DNA of 64,000 nt from Bibersteinia trehalosi (GCF_004346205.1 NZ_SMAM01000001.1:371026-435025), one strand, 5' to 3'; positions 1-10,147 are shown, numbered from the stretch's first letter. Notes: generated by a model not told the origin, from the letters alone. Translations and numbers: made by a program.

Positions 1-1537
1 AGGAAAGCAGTTTTTCCTTATCTTTCAAAATCAGATCATAAGCGTCTGTATCATCCGAAAGCCCGGCTTCCTCACCTCGCCTTTTCACGCTTGGATCAGT
101 TAAACGCTTGGTTTTATTATCGATAGCAAAATAGCCATTGTGGGTTGCCCCCACCTGAATTTGTTGCAAATAGTCGGCATAATCACGGTTTAAATATGGT
201 TCAGCGAGCAGCTCGGCAACTTGGGTAGCATACTCTTGTTCAAACATTCGGGCATATTCACCCTTTTCATCTGCCTGAGTGTAATCCCGATATTTCGCGA
301 CTTCATCTATGAAAAATAGCGACAAAGTTTTAATCCCTTGCGTAAACAATATCCGTTCTTTGAGAAGGTGTGCTTTAATCGTTTCACGGATTTGGATACG
401 GCGTAACGCTTCTTCGCTAAGATCACCTACGGCATCCCCCACTGCGAGTACGATGCCATTAAGAAAATGTAGTTGATCTGTACGAGCATCAATATCGCTA
501 ACATTCCAGCCCTGATATTGTGCCAAACCATTACTTAATGTGTGTAAACTATCACCTTTTTTGATTTTGCAAATTTTACGTTTAATCTCACCGCTTGCCA
601 GCTGTTGTTCTATTTCCACCACCGCAACAGGATCGCGTTTAGAAATCTCAATCCCTTGCAGATACAAATATCCACCCAAGCCATTCAACCCCTGGATTTG
701 AATGCCTTTTACCGCAATTTTCTTCACCAATTTTTGATGAAAGGCATCTACCGCATCAAGACGATAAATTTTATTGTGCTCGGTTTTATGCGTTGCAGAA
801 TAACGCAGAATAAATAGCGGCTTGAATTTTGCCAAAGCATCCTGTGTTTTCTTACCTTCCATTTTCTGCGGTTCGTCTAAAATCAATATCGGACGCGTTT
901 GTGCAATCACCTCTATCGGCTGGCGAGATTGAAAACTATCCAACACTTCATAAATTCGACGATTATCTTTACCTCCGGCATTAAACGCCTGAATATTGAT
1001 AATCATCACATTGATATTACTATCCGCTGCAAAACTTTCTAACTCATGTAAACGCTTAGAATTGTAAATAAAGTGCCGTGCTTTTTTGCCGTAATCTTGC
1101 TGAAAATGTGTCGCCATCACTTCAAAGGATTTTTTCACCCCTTCACGAATCGCAATACTCGGCACAACAATAATAAACTTACTCCATCCATATTTGCGAT
1201 TAAGCTCAAAAATAGTGCGAATATAACAATAGGTTTTGCCTGTGCCCGTTTCCATTTCAATATCAAGGTTGATAGGCAAGCTACCCGTGCCAATCAAGCG
1301 GTCGGATTTCGGCAAATTTTTGCTAAGCTGGATTTGTTGTATATTGGTTAGCAACTCCATCTCACTTAAAGTGAGTTTCGGATTGGCAAAGATTTCACTC
1401 AATGTTTGCTGACCGCTCTGCTCCTCTCTTTTACTGAAATAATTTTGCATCGAACGAAACGGCTCACCATTAAAGCAATCGGCAACGGCGTTTACTGCAT
1501 CTAGTTGGTACTGTTGGTGTTTGAACTGGAGTTTCAT
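1..1537 (-). CDS. res: Type III restriction enzyme subunit Res (3' end outside window)
   Basis: ATP-dependent restriction subunit that works with Mod to cut DNA between head-to-head unmethylated sites. I translated the minus strand from ATG at 1537 ([15 protein letters not shown]); the stretches I checked are open, and no stop was seen before the window edge (about 512 residues). Walker [12 protein letters not shown] lies near residue 100. The DEAD-like box [11 protein letters not shown] and the following LRYSATH motif are the usual type III Res helicase motifs. The C-terminal endonuclease domain is not in the window. It follows mod by 176 bp on the same strand and is probably co-transcribed with it. 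Confidence 0.93.
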   Translation of the reverse strand, partial: MKLQFKHQQYQLDAVNAVADCFNGEPFRSMQNYFSKREEQSGQQTLSEIFANPKLTLSEMELLTNIQQIQLSKNLPKSDRLIGTGSLPINLDIEMETGTGKTYCYIRTIFELNRKYGWSKFIIVVPSIAIREGVKKSFEVMATHFQQDYGKKARHFIYNSKRLHELESFAADSNINVMIINIQAFNAGGKDNRRIYEVLDSFQSRQPIEVIAQTRPILILDEPQKMEGKKTQDALAKFKPLFILRYSATHKTEHNKIYRLDAVDAFHQKLVKKIAVKGIQIQGLNGLGGYLYLQGIEISKRDPVAVVEIEQQLASGEIKRKICKIKKGDSLHTLSNGLAQYQGWNVSDIDARTDQLHFLNGIVLAVGDAVGDLSEEALRRIQIRETIKAHLLKERILFTQGIKTLSLFFIDEVAKYRDYTQADEKGEYARMFEQEYATQVAELLAEPYLNRDYADYLQQIQVGATHNGYFAIDNKTKRLTDPSVKRRGEEAGLSDDTDAYDLILKDKEKLLS

Positions 1538-1560
1538 TTTATATTTCTCATTTTTATTGG

Positions 1561-1703
1561 AAATCTCCCCTCTCTCCTAAAAAGGGAGAGAGCAATTATC
1601 GAAAAATGTTCATTCATCTTTCTTCATTATGATTTTGGAAAATCAGATGAATATTTATTCCTTTCTAAACGAGCCCCCTCTTAGTCAAAGAGGGGGGAGA
1701 TTT
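1561..1703. repeat. 143-bp element with 10-bp terminal inverted repeats between mod and res
   Basis: The ends AAATCTCCCC (1561-1570) and GGGGAGATTT (1694-1703) are perfect inverted repeats. Each end carries its own small hairpin: CTCTC/GAGAG just inside the left end, and CCCCCTC with GAGGGGG inside the right end. No ORF is present. The layout resembles a short miniature inverted-repeat element or a paired terminator. No target duplication is obvious. Confidence 0.55.
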
Positions 1704-1713
1704 GCCACACTCT

Positions 1714-3516
1714 TTAAATCACACTCAACCCTGTATTTGGGCAAATCTGTTTAAAAATCTGCACGGCATTGATTTTCACACTGTCACTTGCAAATTTTGC
1801 ATCTAAAAAGACCGCTTGTTGTGGTTTCATTTCCGCAAGTTCGGTAATCAGATTTTCGTCAATCTCATCAAAACAGGCGATCAACTGTTTATCCGCTACG
1901 TTAAATACCGTTCTTCCCTGAATTTCTCGGTTTTCAATCGGGCTACTTAATGCAATTCCCAGATCCAACATGGCTTGGAATAGCAAATCTTCTGCTGTAC
2001 GGTCGTTTTTTATCGCATTGGTAAACAAATCATCTTGACTTAATTGTTGTGGTGTATAGAAAATGTCCGCCATATTACTACTATCAACTTTCAACACACG
2101 AAAACCGACATCTACTCCACTATTCTGCTCGGCAATCTGTTTACCTGCACGGCGAATGCGTTCTTTGGAAATTTCGGCAATGGTGGCAAAACCCGCTTTA
2201 TATGCTTCGGATTGAATATCCGTTTTTTCAGGTAACTGCACCATAATAAATTTGCGATTGCCGCCGTCTTCAGCATTAAGTTGCATTACAGCGTGGGCGC
2301 TAGAACCTGTCCCAGCAAAAAAATCCAAAATTAGAGCATCATTTGAAAGTACCTGTGAAAGAATTTTTTTCATTAACTCTAATGGTTTCCGATATAAGAA
2401 AACCTTGCTTTCCATCAGTTTATCAACTGATTTTTCTGTTCTTGATTGAGGATCAAACCACCCTAATTGTGATTTTATCGGCATATAAGGATTATCAAAT
2501 TCAGAAAAGAATTCTTTTTGTTTTGGTAGCCCGTCTAGATTCTTTGGAAAAATAACTCTCCCTTCCAAAATCATTTTGGTTAAAGATTTTTGTGAAAATG
2601 CCCAATAATTGGTGTATTCATTGCCTGTATTAGGATCTTTAATAGTAAATTTGTCAGCTTCTCTTTCTAATGTACTTTTTATATTCGATAATCGCCATAA
2701 ACCTCTTGGATCATTATCTGGGTTAGAAAACCCCTCTATCGTCCGCAACTCTCCTAGCAACTTTCCGGCATTTTGCCTTGTATAACATAAAATATATTCA
2801 TGAATATTCACGACCATATTTTTAGGAGGAACACCTTTTGCTGAATTCTTCTTATCCCAAATAAAACATTCAACAAAATTCTGCTCCCCAAAAATCTCAT
2901 CACAGACCCTTTTCAAATTTGCTTGTTCATTATCATCAATCGAGATAAAAATTACGCCGTCATCGGCAAGCAGATTACGTGCGAGTTTTAATCGAGGGTA
3001 AATCATTGAAAGCCAGTCGGAATGAAAGCGCCCGTTGCTTTCAGGATTGCTGACAAGACGATTGCCTTGCTTATCGGTTTGGTTGGAACGCACAAGAAAA
3101 TCGGCTTTATCCTCGGCAAAATCATCACGATACACGAAGTCATTTCCAGTGTTATAAGGGGGATCAATATAGATCATCTTCACTTTGCCAAGGTAGGTTT
3201 CTTGCAATAGTTTCAGAGCATCAAGGTTATCACCTTCAATAAAAAGGTTTTCGGTGGTGTCAAAATTTACACTTTCAGCGCGCGCTGGGCGCAGGGTCTT
3301 GGCAATTGGCGCATTAGCAGCAAGAATTGCCTCTCGTTTACCAACCCAGTTGAGCTGATAGCGTTCTTGATTGCCTTCAATAAGATGCTCGGAAAGCTCT
3401 TGTTGCAATAGTTCAAAATCAATTTTGCCCTCTGAAAAGCAATGTGGGAAAAGGTGTTGAAGTTGAGAAATATTTTGCGCGGTTTGATCAGCACTGTGCA
3501 TTTTTAGTTGTTGCAT
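1714..3516 (-). CDS. mod: Type III DNA methyltransferase subunit Mod
   Basis: 600-residue adenine-N6 methyltransferase and specificity subunit. The DPPY catalytic motif is at residues 118-121 and the SAM-binding FAGTG motif at 400-404. That order, with the variable target-recognition region between them (about 210-370), marks the beta class. The start is ATG 3516, with GGAGG about six bases upstream and an in-frame TAA at 3540-3538 that excludes an in-frame extension. Upstream lies a (GCAAC)18 tract inside a short leader ORF that overlaps the mod start. Unlike Haemophilus mod genes, the repeat is therefore not inside the mod frame itself. Expression may still vary with repeat number. Confidence 0.95.
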   Translation of the reverse strand: MQQLKMHSADQTAQNISQLQHLFPHCFSEGKIDFELLQQELSEHLIEGNQERYQLNWVGKREAILAANAPIAKTLRPARAESVNFDTTENLFIEGDNLDALKLLQETYLGKVKMIYIDPPYNTGNDFVYRDDFAEDKADFLVRSNQTDKQGNRLVSNPESNGRFHSDWLSMIYPRLKLARNLLADDGVIFISIDDNEQANLKRVCDEIFGEQNFVECFIWDKKNSAKGVPPKNMVVNIHEYILCYTRQNAGKLLGELRTIEGFSNPDNDPRGLWRLSNIKSTLEREADKFTIKDPNTGNEYTNYWAFSQKSLTKMILEGRVIFPKNLDGLPKQKEFFSEFDNPYMPIKSQLGWFDPQSRTEKSVDKLMESKVFLYRKPLELMKKILSQVLSNDALILDFFAGTGSSAHAVMQLNAEDGGNRKFIMVQLPEKTDIQSEAYKAGFATIAEISKERIRRAGKQIAEQNSGVDVGFRVLKVDSSNMADIFYTPQQLSQDDLFTNAIKNDRTAEDLLFQAMLDLGIALSSPIENREIQGRTVFNVADKQLIACFDEIDENLITELAEMKPQQAVFLDAKFASDSVKINAVQIFKQICPNTGLSVI

Positions 3517-3659
3517 AGTGCCTCCGCAGAGAAAAGATTAAAGGCAGAATTTAGGCGGTTGCGTTGCGTTGCGTTGCGTTGCGTTGCGTTGCGTTGCGTT
3601 GCGTTGCGTTGCGTTGCGTTGCGTTGCGTTGCGTTGCGTTGCGTTGCGAGTTTATTCAT
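3504..3659 (-). CDS. Putative repeat-encoded leader peptide overlapping the mod start
   Basis: A 51-codon frame starts at ATG 3659 with AGGA (3670-3667) seven bases upstream. It begins MNKLATQRN, runs through the pentanucleotide tract as repeated ATQRN, and ends at TAA 3506-3504, 12 nt inside mod (ATG 3516). With the present 18 copies, ribosomes would traverse the mod Shine-Dalgarno and stop just past its ATG, an arrangement suited to translational coupling. With 17 copies the frame would stop at 3538, and with 19 copies at 3551, both before mod. That this peptide is translated is inference; no homolog is recognised. Confidence 0.45.
   Translation of the reverse strand: MNKLATQRNATQRNATQRNATQRNATQRNATQRNRLNSAFNLFSAEALCNN
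3558..3648. repeat. Pentanucleotide simple repeat, (GTTGC)18, minus strand GCAAC
   Basis: Eighteen perfect GTTGC copies span 3558-3647, plus one extra G. The tract lies 42-132 bp upstream of the mod ATG. Perfect tracts of this length change copy number by slipped-strand mispairing in Pasteurellaceae phase-variable genes. Confidence 0.95.
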
Positions 3660-3699
3660 TTTGTTTTCCTATTCAAGCAAAATTCAAAAAAACTTGTGA

Positions 3700-3705
3700 A
3701 TTATA
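3700..3705 (-). promoter_or_regulatory. Candidate -10 box for the mod transcript
   Basis: TATAAT on the minus strand (+ strand attata). The -35 region is poor (TGCAAA-like). A transcript starting about seven bases downstream would contain the leader ORF and the whole repeat tract before mod. Confidence 0.4.
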
Positions 3706-3710
3706 TAAAA

Positions 3711-3752
3711 AAGCGGTCGATTTTGCAGAATTTTTTGCAAAATCGACCGCTT
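3711..3752. terminator. Inverted uptake-sequence terminator after acrB
   Basis: Two 17-bp arms (3711-3727 and 3736-3752), each containing AAGCGGTC or its complement, around an 8-nt loop, with a T-rich stretch on the minus-strand exit. It sits between acrB and mod, both on the minus strand. Confidence 0.75.
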
Positions 3753-3773
3753 GCTAAGTGTTAAGATTAAGCT

Positions 3774-6700
3774 TTAGCCGTGGGCTACACGTTCCACCGC
3801 TTTACGTGCATATTTGTCTTCATCAAATTCTCGCAGTGGTTTATGTTCGCTACCTAAGAAGGTATAGATCACCGGCAATACGAATAAGGTAAACATTGTA
3901 CCAATTGCTAGACCCGCAACAATGACCATACCGATACTGAAACGAGCAATTGCCCCTGCACCAGTTGCAAAGAGAAGTGGGATTAAGCCCGCAATCATTG
4001 CCGCTGTAGTCATGAGAATTGGACGCAGACGGATTGTTGCTGCATACATAATTGCATCAAAACGTGATTTGCCATGATGTAACTGCTCTTCTTTTGCCAC
4101 CTCGCACATTAAGATACCGTGTTTAGTGATCAAACCAACTAAGGTTACTAAGCCTACTTGTGAGTAGATATTTAAGGTTGCACCCGCTTTCCCTGCAATA
4201 CCAAGCACATTCATCACAATCAATGCGCCAGAAACGGCAAGCGGTACGGAAACCAAAATGACCATTGGGTCACGCCAAGATTCAAATTGAATCGCTAACA
4301 CGAGATAAATAATGATTACTGCTAATGCGAAAGTCATAACCATTGCATTACCTTCTTGGATATATTGACGAGCTTCCGATTTGAAGTCGTACTGATAGCC
4401 TTTCGGTAAACTGCGATCCAATTCAGCTTGTGCCCATTTTACTGCATCACCAATTGAGCCAGAGACAACGCCGCCAATGGTTGCGGAATTCAACTGATTC
4501 ATACGGTTTAAGCTAGACGGTGAAGTTGTTAATTCCATCGTAACGAATGAACCGAGAGGAATAGACTCGCCACTTGCCGTAGTAACATAGTAGCTCATTA
4601 AATCTTCTGGATTTAAACGATCTTGGCGTACGGCTTGCGATACAATTGGATAAGCCCGTGAATCAATATCCACACGCGTAATAATCGCTCCAGATAAGAA
4701 TGAACCTAATGTACCACTCACTTGTTGCATCGTTACACCGTACGCTCCCATTTTTTCACGGTCGAATTTCATATTCATCGTAACGGTGTCAAATTTTAAG
4801 TCTAAGTTGTTAAAGAAGAATTGCCCTGATGCTCTCGCTTTACCAAGAAATTCTGCTGCCACATCAGCAAGTTTCTCATAACTATCTGACGTAGTGATAA
4901 CCAATGAGAATGGTAAACCGCTTTCTCCTGTTGAGATTTCAGGGAAGGAAATCGCGTTTAAATCCATTGCAACGACTTTTTTCGCAATTGCCGCTACATC
5001 ATTTGAAATAGCCGCTCGTTCACGCTCACGGTCGTTCCAATCTTTCAAACTAATAATTGCCAAACCACTATTGCTACCATTAAACCCTGCAATGCTCATC
5101 ATTGAGTTTACTTCCGGAATCTGTAGCACTTCTTCTTCAAACGACTTCATTGCTTCTTGCGTATAGTCTAAGTTGGTATTTGATGGCCCATTACCAATAC
5201 CAACAACGAAACCACGGTCTTCAGTTGGTGCGACTTCGCTTGAAAGTGAGGTTAATAAAAACGGTAGGCTAGCAAAGATTGCGACAGCAAATACAAGCAT
5301 AAAACCACGCACTGCCATGACACCAGCCAACATATTGGTATAGCATTTGGTTACGCGATCAAGAATATTGTTAATGCATTTCGTGAATTTACTTTCGTTT
5401 TCTTCATCATGTGCTTTTAATACCTTACCCGACATCATTGGTGAAAGAGTTAAAGCCGCAATACCTGAAATAAATACAGCGCCAGCAAGAGTTAAAGCGA
5501 ACTCTTTAAAGAGTGAGCCTGTTACGCCTTCCATTAACGCCATTGGCGAATACACGGCACCAAGGGTAATCGTCATTGAAATAACAGGAATTGCAATTTC
5601 ACGCGTACCAATGATTGCAGCATCAAATGGTGGTTTTCCCTCTTTTACATGACGTTCAACGTTTTCTAATACAACGATTGCATCATCTACTACTAAACCG
5701 ATAGCAAGAATTAATGCCAATAAAGTGAGCAAGTTAATGGAAAAACCGAACATTTGTAAAAAGAACAGTACTCCAATAAGTGAAATCGGAATCGTAATGA
5801 TCGGTACAATCATCGCTCTTAACGAGCCTAGGAATAGCACAATAACAACTAATACAATTAAAGTTGCTTCCCCAATCGTTTTGATTACCTCATTAATTGA
5901 GCTATTAATTGCTATCGTTTTATCATAGAGAATTTCACCGCTGATGGAAGGAGGCAAGTTACGTTGCACCTGTTCAAACATTGGGTAAATATCTTTTGCC
6001 ACCGTAAGTGAATTTGCTGTCGTAGCCGCTGAAACGGCAAACACAACTGCATCTTTACCATTAGCTGTTGCACGAGCAGCATCAGATGATTTATCTAATT
6101 CAACCGTTGCAACATCTTTCAGCTTGATTTGATCCCCTTTCGCAGTCGTGGAGATGGTCACATTTTCTAGCTCTTCAACCGATGGTGTAGTAGATTCCAC
6201 TTTGTTTTTATACACCGTGTAATAACCATTCGCATTACCTGCGGCAGTTTGTAAGTTGTTCGCACTTAATGCCTGTAAAATTGCAGCACCCGAAAGATTT
6301 TTCGCTGCCATTTTGTCAGGGTCAAGCCAGATTCTTAATCCAAATACCGAACCACCAAAAATATTTACAGACGACACTCCATTTACCGTAAAGAATTGTG
6401 GCTTCACCACACGATTTAGATAATCTGTGACCTGTGAAGTATTGAGTTCATCTGAAACAAAGCGAATATACATCAAGGCATCATCGCCCCCAGTTGAAAC
6501 TCGAATTGACGGATCATCAATACCACTTGGTAAATTTGCACGTACGGCATTTACTTTTGATGAAATATCCGATAACGCGGCATTAGGGTCGGTATTTAAT
6601 TTCATTTTTACCGTAATCGTAGTGGTACTCGGCGAACTACTTGAGGTCATATAGTCAATATTATCCGCTTGAGCTACCGCTTCTTCTAGCTGCGAGGTTA

Positions 6701-6887
6701 CCAATGCTTGCATTAAGCTTGCATCTGCACCTGAGTAGTTTACGCTTACAGTTACCACTGAAATTGTCATTTCAGGGTATTCTCGTACCTGTAATTTGCT
6801 GATGGACTGCAAACCTAAAATCGTAATTAAAAGGCTGATACAGACCGCGAGTACAGGGCGTTTAATAAATATATCGGTAAATTTCAC
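3774..6887 (-). CDS. acrB: RND multidrug efflux transporter, AcrB/MexB (HAE1) family
   Basis: Inner-membrane proton-drug antiporter of 1037 residues, the usual length for the family. The N-terminus FIKRPVLAVCISLLITILG is the first transmembrane helix. The helices after residue 330, including GLVVDDAIVVLENVERH with the proton-relay aspartates, mark the second membrane bundle, and a repeat of the fold follows in the C-terminal half. It lies 12 bp downstream of acrA in an operon with acrR. No outer-membrane TolC gene is present here, so the channel must be encoded elsewhere. H. influenzae has the same acrR-acrA-acrB order. Confidence 0.95.
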   Translation of the reverse strand: MKFTDIFIKRPVLAVCISLLITILGLQSISKLQVREYPEMTISVVTVSVNYSGADASLMQALVTSQLEEAVAQADNIDYMTSSSSPSTTTITVKMKLNTDPNAALSDISSKVNAVRANLPSGIDDPSIRVSTGGDDALMYIRFVSDELNTSQVTDYLNRVVKPQFFTVNGVSSVNIFGGSVFGLRIWLDPDKMAAKNLSGAAILQALSANNLQTAAGNANGYYTVYKNKVESTTPSVEELENVTISTTAKGDQIKLKDVATVELDKSSDAARATANGKDAVVFAVSAATTANSLTVAKDIYPMFEQVQRNLPPSISGEILYDKTIAINSSINEVIKTIGEATLIVLVVIVLFLGSLRAMIVPIITIPISLIGVLFFLQMFGFSINLLTLLALILAIGLVVDDAIVVLENVERHVKEGKPPFDAAIIGTREIAIPVISMTITLGAVYSPMALMEGVTGSLFKEFALTLAGAVFISGIAALTLSPMMSGKVLKAHDEENESKFTKCINNILDRVTKCYTNMLAGVMAVRGFMLVFAVAIFASLPFLLTSLSSEVAPTEDRGFVVGIGNGPSNTNLDYTQEAMKSFEEEVLQIPEVNSMMSIAGFNGSNSGLAIISLKDWNDRERERAAISNDVAAIAKKVVAMDLNAISFPEISTGESGLPFSLVITTSDSYEKLADVAAEFLGKARASGQFFFNNLDLKFDTVTMNMKFDREKMGAYGVTMQQVSGTLGSFLSGAIITRVDIDSRAYPIVSQAVRQDRLNPEDLMSYYVTTASGESIPLGSFVTMELTTSPSSLNRMNQLNSATIGGVVSGSIGDAVKWAQAELDRSLPKGYQYDFKSEARQYIQEGNAMVMTFALAVIIIYLVLAIQFESWRDPMVILVSVPLAVSGALIVMNVLGIAGKAGATLNIYSQVGLVTLVGLITKHGILMCEVAKEEQLHHGKSRFDAIMYAATIRLRPILMTTAAMIAGLIPLLFATGAGAIARFSIGMVIVAGLAIGTMFTLFVLPVIYTFLGSEHKPLREFDEDKYARKAVERVAHG

Positions 6888-6899
6888 GACAAACTCCCA

Positions 6900-8117
6900 T
6901 TACAGTTTGTTGTTTTGTGCCGGTGCTGTCACACCTACCGCTTCACGCTCGGATACCATAACCAACGAGCCATTGCTAATGCGTTGCATACCACCAGTGA
7001 CAATCACATCACCCACATTAACACCTTTAGCAAGCTGAGAATAGATTCCTCGACGTTCCAGCGTTTTGACTTCAGCTTGTTTTACTCGGTAAATTTTATC
7101 TACTTGCAAGCTTGGATTCTGCTCTGCCATTTTGCTTACTAAGCTTTTATCTTCGTCCGATAAATCCTGCAAAACATACACACTTTCGCCGTACATCGTA
7201 TAAGCAACGGCAATCTGCGGTACCACCACTTGGTTATACTGGGTTGGCATGGCAATATTTAAACGAGCAAACATGCCCGATAATAATTTGTTTTGCCCTT
7301 CTGTAACTACTGCTTCAAGATTAATTAAGCCCGTTGTACGATCAACCGCAGGATCCATCGCGGAAATACGAGCAGGAAATGTTTGCCCTGGTAATGCATC
7401 AATCGTTGCTGTTACTTTCTGCCCAATTTCAATTCGCTCAAGATCAGTTTGCGGCAACGTAAAGCGAATTTTCATTGAGCTTTGGTCTTCCACTCGCACA
7501 ATTTCTGTACCTGCTGTTACGAATTGCCCAACATTGACGTTCACAATACCCGCCATACCATCAAACGGTGCATAGATTTGGCGGCGAACAATTTGTTCTT
7601 TTAACGCTTCAATATTTGCTACCAATGCTTCGTAAGTTGCTTTGGCGTTATCAAACTCCATACGCGATGCACTGTTGCTCGCCACTAAATTTTTATAGCG
7701 GTTGTAGTTTGCCAAGGCGTTTGGAAGTTGCGCTTCACTCGCTTTTAAGCTTGCACGTTCTGCACTACTATCAATTTCAACTAATAATTGTCCTTTACGC
7801 ACACGATCACCTGAGCTTACCGCCACACGGGTAACGGTGCCAGCAGCTTGAGCGCTTAACATTGCACCTTGATTTGGACGAATAGAGCCGGTCGCACCAA
7901 TCATTGGTGTCCATTCGCGCGACTCCACCTGCATTACCGTGACTCCACTCACCGTCTCAGGCATATTTGCCGCTGCTTCTGCTTTCTTCCCTGCAATAAA
8001 CTGTTGCATGCCAACTACCCCAGCAAAGGCAAGCAGGACAACAATCAAAGTAATCACGATTAAGAACTTCCGCCCTTTGCCAGGCTTGTTCTGCTCGTAT
8101 GTGACTTGCTCTGTCAT
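6900..8117 (-). CDS. acrA: Efflux membrane-fusion (periplasmic adaptor) protein AcrA
   Basis: 405-residue adaptor linking AcrB to an outer-membrane channel. An N-terminal membrane anchor spans about residues 17-36 (FLIVITLIVVLLAFAGVVG). It is followed by the barrel-sandwich halves around ATGSIRPNQGAMLSAQ and YAPFDGMAGIVNV, an alpha-hairpin between them, and a C-terminal beta-barrel with membrane-proximal domain. There is no lipobox, so it is probably anchored by the helix rather than by a lipid. It is 25 bp downstream of the TetR gene and 12 bp upstream of acrB. Confidence 0.94.
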   Translation of the reverse strand: MTEQVTYEQNKPGKGRKFLIVITLIVVLLAFAGVVGMQQFIAGKKAEAAANMPETVSGVTVMQVESREWTPMIGATGSIRPNQGAMLSAQAAGTVTRVAVSSGDRVRKGQLLVEIDSSAERASLKASEAQLPNALANYNRYKNLVASNSASRMEFDNAKATYEALVANIEALKEQIVRRQIYAPFDGMAGIVNVNVGQFVTAGTEIVRVEDQSSMKIRFTLPQTDLERIEIGQKVTATIDALPGQTFPARISAMDPAVDRTTGLINLEAVVTEGQNKLLSGMFARLNIAMPTQYNQVVVPQIAVAYTMYGESVYVLQDLSDEDKSLVSKMAEQNPSLQVDKIYRVKQAEVKTLERRGIYSQLAKGVNVGDVIVTGGMQRISNGSLVMVSEREAVGVTAPAQNNKL

Positions 8118-8142
8118 AATTTCTCCATAATTAAATTACAAT

Positions 8143-8724
8143 TTAAACCATAATCGTTTTCCAAGTGCGGACTATCACCTCTTCAATAACCGCATCGGAT
8201 AAAGTTTCCTTACGTAGCAGTTGCATATACATCAACTCCCACGTTACTTTCATGCTCATCGCCATCAAAACATAAGATGGCAATGGCGCAATCACACCTT
8301 CTCGCTTACCATTTTCAATAAATTGACACCAAGCCAATTCTTGATTATCAATACAAGACAATATCATCGTTTGGAACGTTGGCAATGACTCATATTGGTG
8401 CATATTGGCAACGACATTTGGATTGCTTTGCATAAATTCCCACGTAGCTAACCAAAGTTGCCGATATTGCTCAAAAAACGCTAACGTTGGGTCGTAATGC
8501 GTTTTCACAAAATGATGAAATTCATTAAATAGATGCCTAACCAGTTGATTCAACAATTCCTCTTTATCTTTAAAATAGAGATAAATTGTCCCCACTGAAA
8601 CCCCAGCTTCCTTTGCGATTTTATGTGTTGAAAGATATTGGATACCTTTCCGTGCCATTAACGAATCAGCCGCTCTTAAAATGCGAATTGCCACATCATT
8701 ATGTGGCAAAACATCATCAAACAT
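8143..8724 (-). CDS. acrR: TetR-family repressor of the efflux operon
   Basis: 193 residues. The N-terminal helix-turn-helix lies at about residues 14-55 (ILRAADSLMARKG ... VSVGTIYLYFKDKEEL), the standard TetR pattern. The rest is an alpha-helical ligand-binding domain of the AcrR type. It is the first gene of the acrRAB operon. A 14-bp palindrome about 20 bp upstream of the start is the likely operator, suggesting autorepression relieved by efflux substrates. Confidence 0.9.
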   Translation of the reverse strand: MFDDVLPHNDVAIRILRAADSLMARKGIQYLSTHKIAKEAGVSVGTIYLYFKDKEELLNQLVRHLFNEFHHFVKTHYDPTLAFFEQYRQLWLATWEFMQSNPNVVANMHQYESLPTFQTMILSCIDNQELAWCQFIENGKREGVIAPLPSYVLMAMSMKVTWELMYMQLLRKETLSDAVIEEVIVRTWKTIMV

Positions 8725-8744
8725 AGTTAAGACCTTTTCGTAAC

Positions 8745-8758
8745 TGAACGATTGTTCA
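8745..8758. promoter_or_regulatory. Candidate AcrR operator
   Basis: Perfect inverted repeat TGAAC-GATT-GTTCA, 21 bp upstream of the acrR start, resembling TetR/AcrR-type operators. Confidence 0.5.
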
Positions 8759-9039
8759 TTTTACTGATTTTTCAATTTTTCGCAAATATTCCTTAGGGTA
8801 TGCTCGTTTAAATTCAGCGGCATTGGCGCTAAAAATGACACAAACAGCGACTAATAAAGTGTGCGCGGTTAACCTAGGTTCTTGTGCGCAAACAAGTTGA
8901 GCTCAATGATGAATTAGCATGAGCAACAGCGCCAGGACAATTTGCAAAAAATTCCACAAAAGCAACCGCTTGTTCTCTTTGTAATTTCATTGGATTTCAT
9001 GAATAATAGCGACTCTACTTTTTAACCTCCACAAATACT
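8759..9039. other. Intergenic region acrR-proB with possible gene remnant
   Basis: 281 bp between divergent genes. The minus strand from about 8990 has a short frame (MKLQREQAVAFVEFFANC) that stops after some 38 codons, with residual coding-like text beyond. It may be a decayed gene but I cannot identify a parent. No clear promoter or hairpin was seen for proB, and its start lacks a good Shine-Dalgarno. Confidence 0.3.
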
Positions 9040-10137
9040 ATGCATAAAACCATTGTGATCAAACTGGGGACTAGCACCCTCACCCACGGTACGAAAAGTT
9101 TAAGCCGTCCTCACATGCTAGAAATTGTTAAACAGATGGCCAATTTACACCAGCAAGGACATCGCTTAATTTTAGTTACTTCTGGAGCTGTCGCGGCAGG
9201 GCGAGACTATTTAGGGCATCGCGAACTACCACCAACATTGGCAAGCAAACAGCTTCTCGCTGCAGTCGGACAAAGCCAATTAATTCAAGTATGGGAAAGT
9301 CTGTTTTCAATTTATGGGATAAAAATTGGGCAAATGCTCCTCACCCGTGCAGATATTGAAAATAAAGACCATTTCTTGAACGCTCGTGATACATTGTTTG
9401 CACTACTAGAACAAGGCATTATTCCTGTAATTAATGAGAATGATGCTGTTGCCACCGCAGAATTTCGTATCGGCGATAACGATAACCTCTCCGCCTTAGT
9501 GGCTATGCTCTCTCAAGCAGAGCAGCTAATATTACTCACCGACCAACAAGGTTTATTTGATAGCGATCCTCGTAAAAATCCTGCGGCAAAATTACTTAGT
9601 GTGATTGAAAAAATCACCCCTGAAATTCGTCAAATTGCTGGGGGAAGTGGTTCAACGCTTGGCACTGGCGGCATGTTTACCAAAGTCGTTGCCGCAGAAA
9701 TTGCAACCCGTTCGGGTGTTGAAACAATTATTGCTTCAGGCGAACATGAAAATGTGATCTTTGAAATTGTAAACGGAGCAGCAATTGGTACCCGTTTCCT
9801 TGCGCAAAGCGATAAAATTGAAGGGCGTAAGCAATGGTTATTTGGTGCTCCACCGGCGGGAAGCATTACCATTGATTTAGGCGCAGAAAATGCGTTATTA
9901 GCACAGCATAAATCCCTCTTGCCTGCTGGAATTAGTGCGGTACAAGGTCAATTTGCGCGCGGGGAGGTATTAAAAATTCAAAGCAGTGACGGGCAAATTC
10001 TTGGTTTGGGCATTTCCCGCTACAATAGTGAAGCGCTTAATCAAATCAAAGGGAAAAAATCAAGTGAGATTGAAACGCTCTTGGGCTATGAGTTTGGTGC
10101 AGTTGTACTACACCGTGATGAAATGATTCTTTACTAG
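9040..10137 (+). CDS. proB: Glutamate 5-kinase
   Basis: Phosphorylates L-glutamate in the first step of proline synthesis, in the cytosol. 365 residues. The amino-acid kinase domain starts with [10 protein letters not shown] (phosphate loop) and [21 protein letters not shown] and a GTGGMFTKV loop follow. A C-terminal PUA domain lies at about 275-365 ([14 protein letters not shown] ... GIS). No proA is adjacent. The start ATG 9040 matches the family N-terminus although the ribosome site is weak. It is followed after 10 bp by the TSUP gene, so the two are probably co-transcribed. Confidence 0.96.
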   Translation: MHKTIVIKLGTSTLTHGTKSLSRPHMLEIVKQMANLHQQGHRLILVTSGAVAAGRDYLGHRELPPTLASKQLLAAVGQSQLIQVWESLFSIYGIKIGQMLLTRADIENKDHFLNARDTLFALLEQGIIPVINENDAVATAEFRIGDNDNLSALVAMLSQAEQLILLTDQQGLFDSDPRKNPAAKLLSVIEKITPEIRQIAGGSGSTLGTGGMFTKVVAAEIATRSGVETIIASGEHENVIFEIVNGAAIGTRFLAQSDKIEGRKQWLFGAPPAGSITIDLGAENALLAQHKSLLPAGISAVQGQFARGEVLKIQSSDGQILGLGISRYNSEALNQIKGKKSSEIETLLGYEFGAVVLHRDEMILY

Positions 10138-10147
10138 GAGAAATAAG

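Noticed and set aside
3508..3764. Plus-strand frames through the GTTGC tract (repeated Arg-Cys-Val-Ala-Leu)
   Set aside because: They arise only because a pentanucleotide repeat without stops is open in all frames; no ribosome site and the wrong strand for mod.
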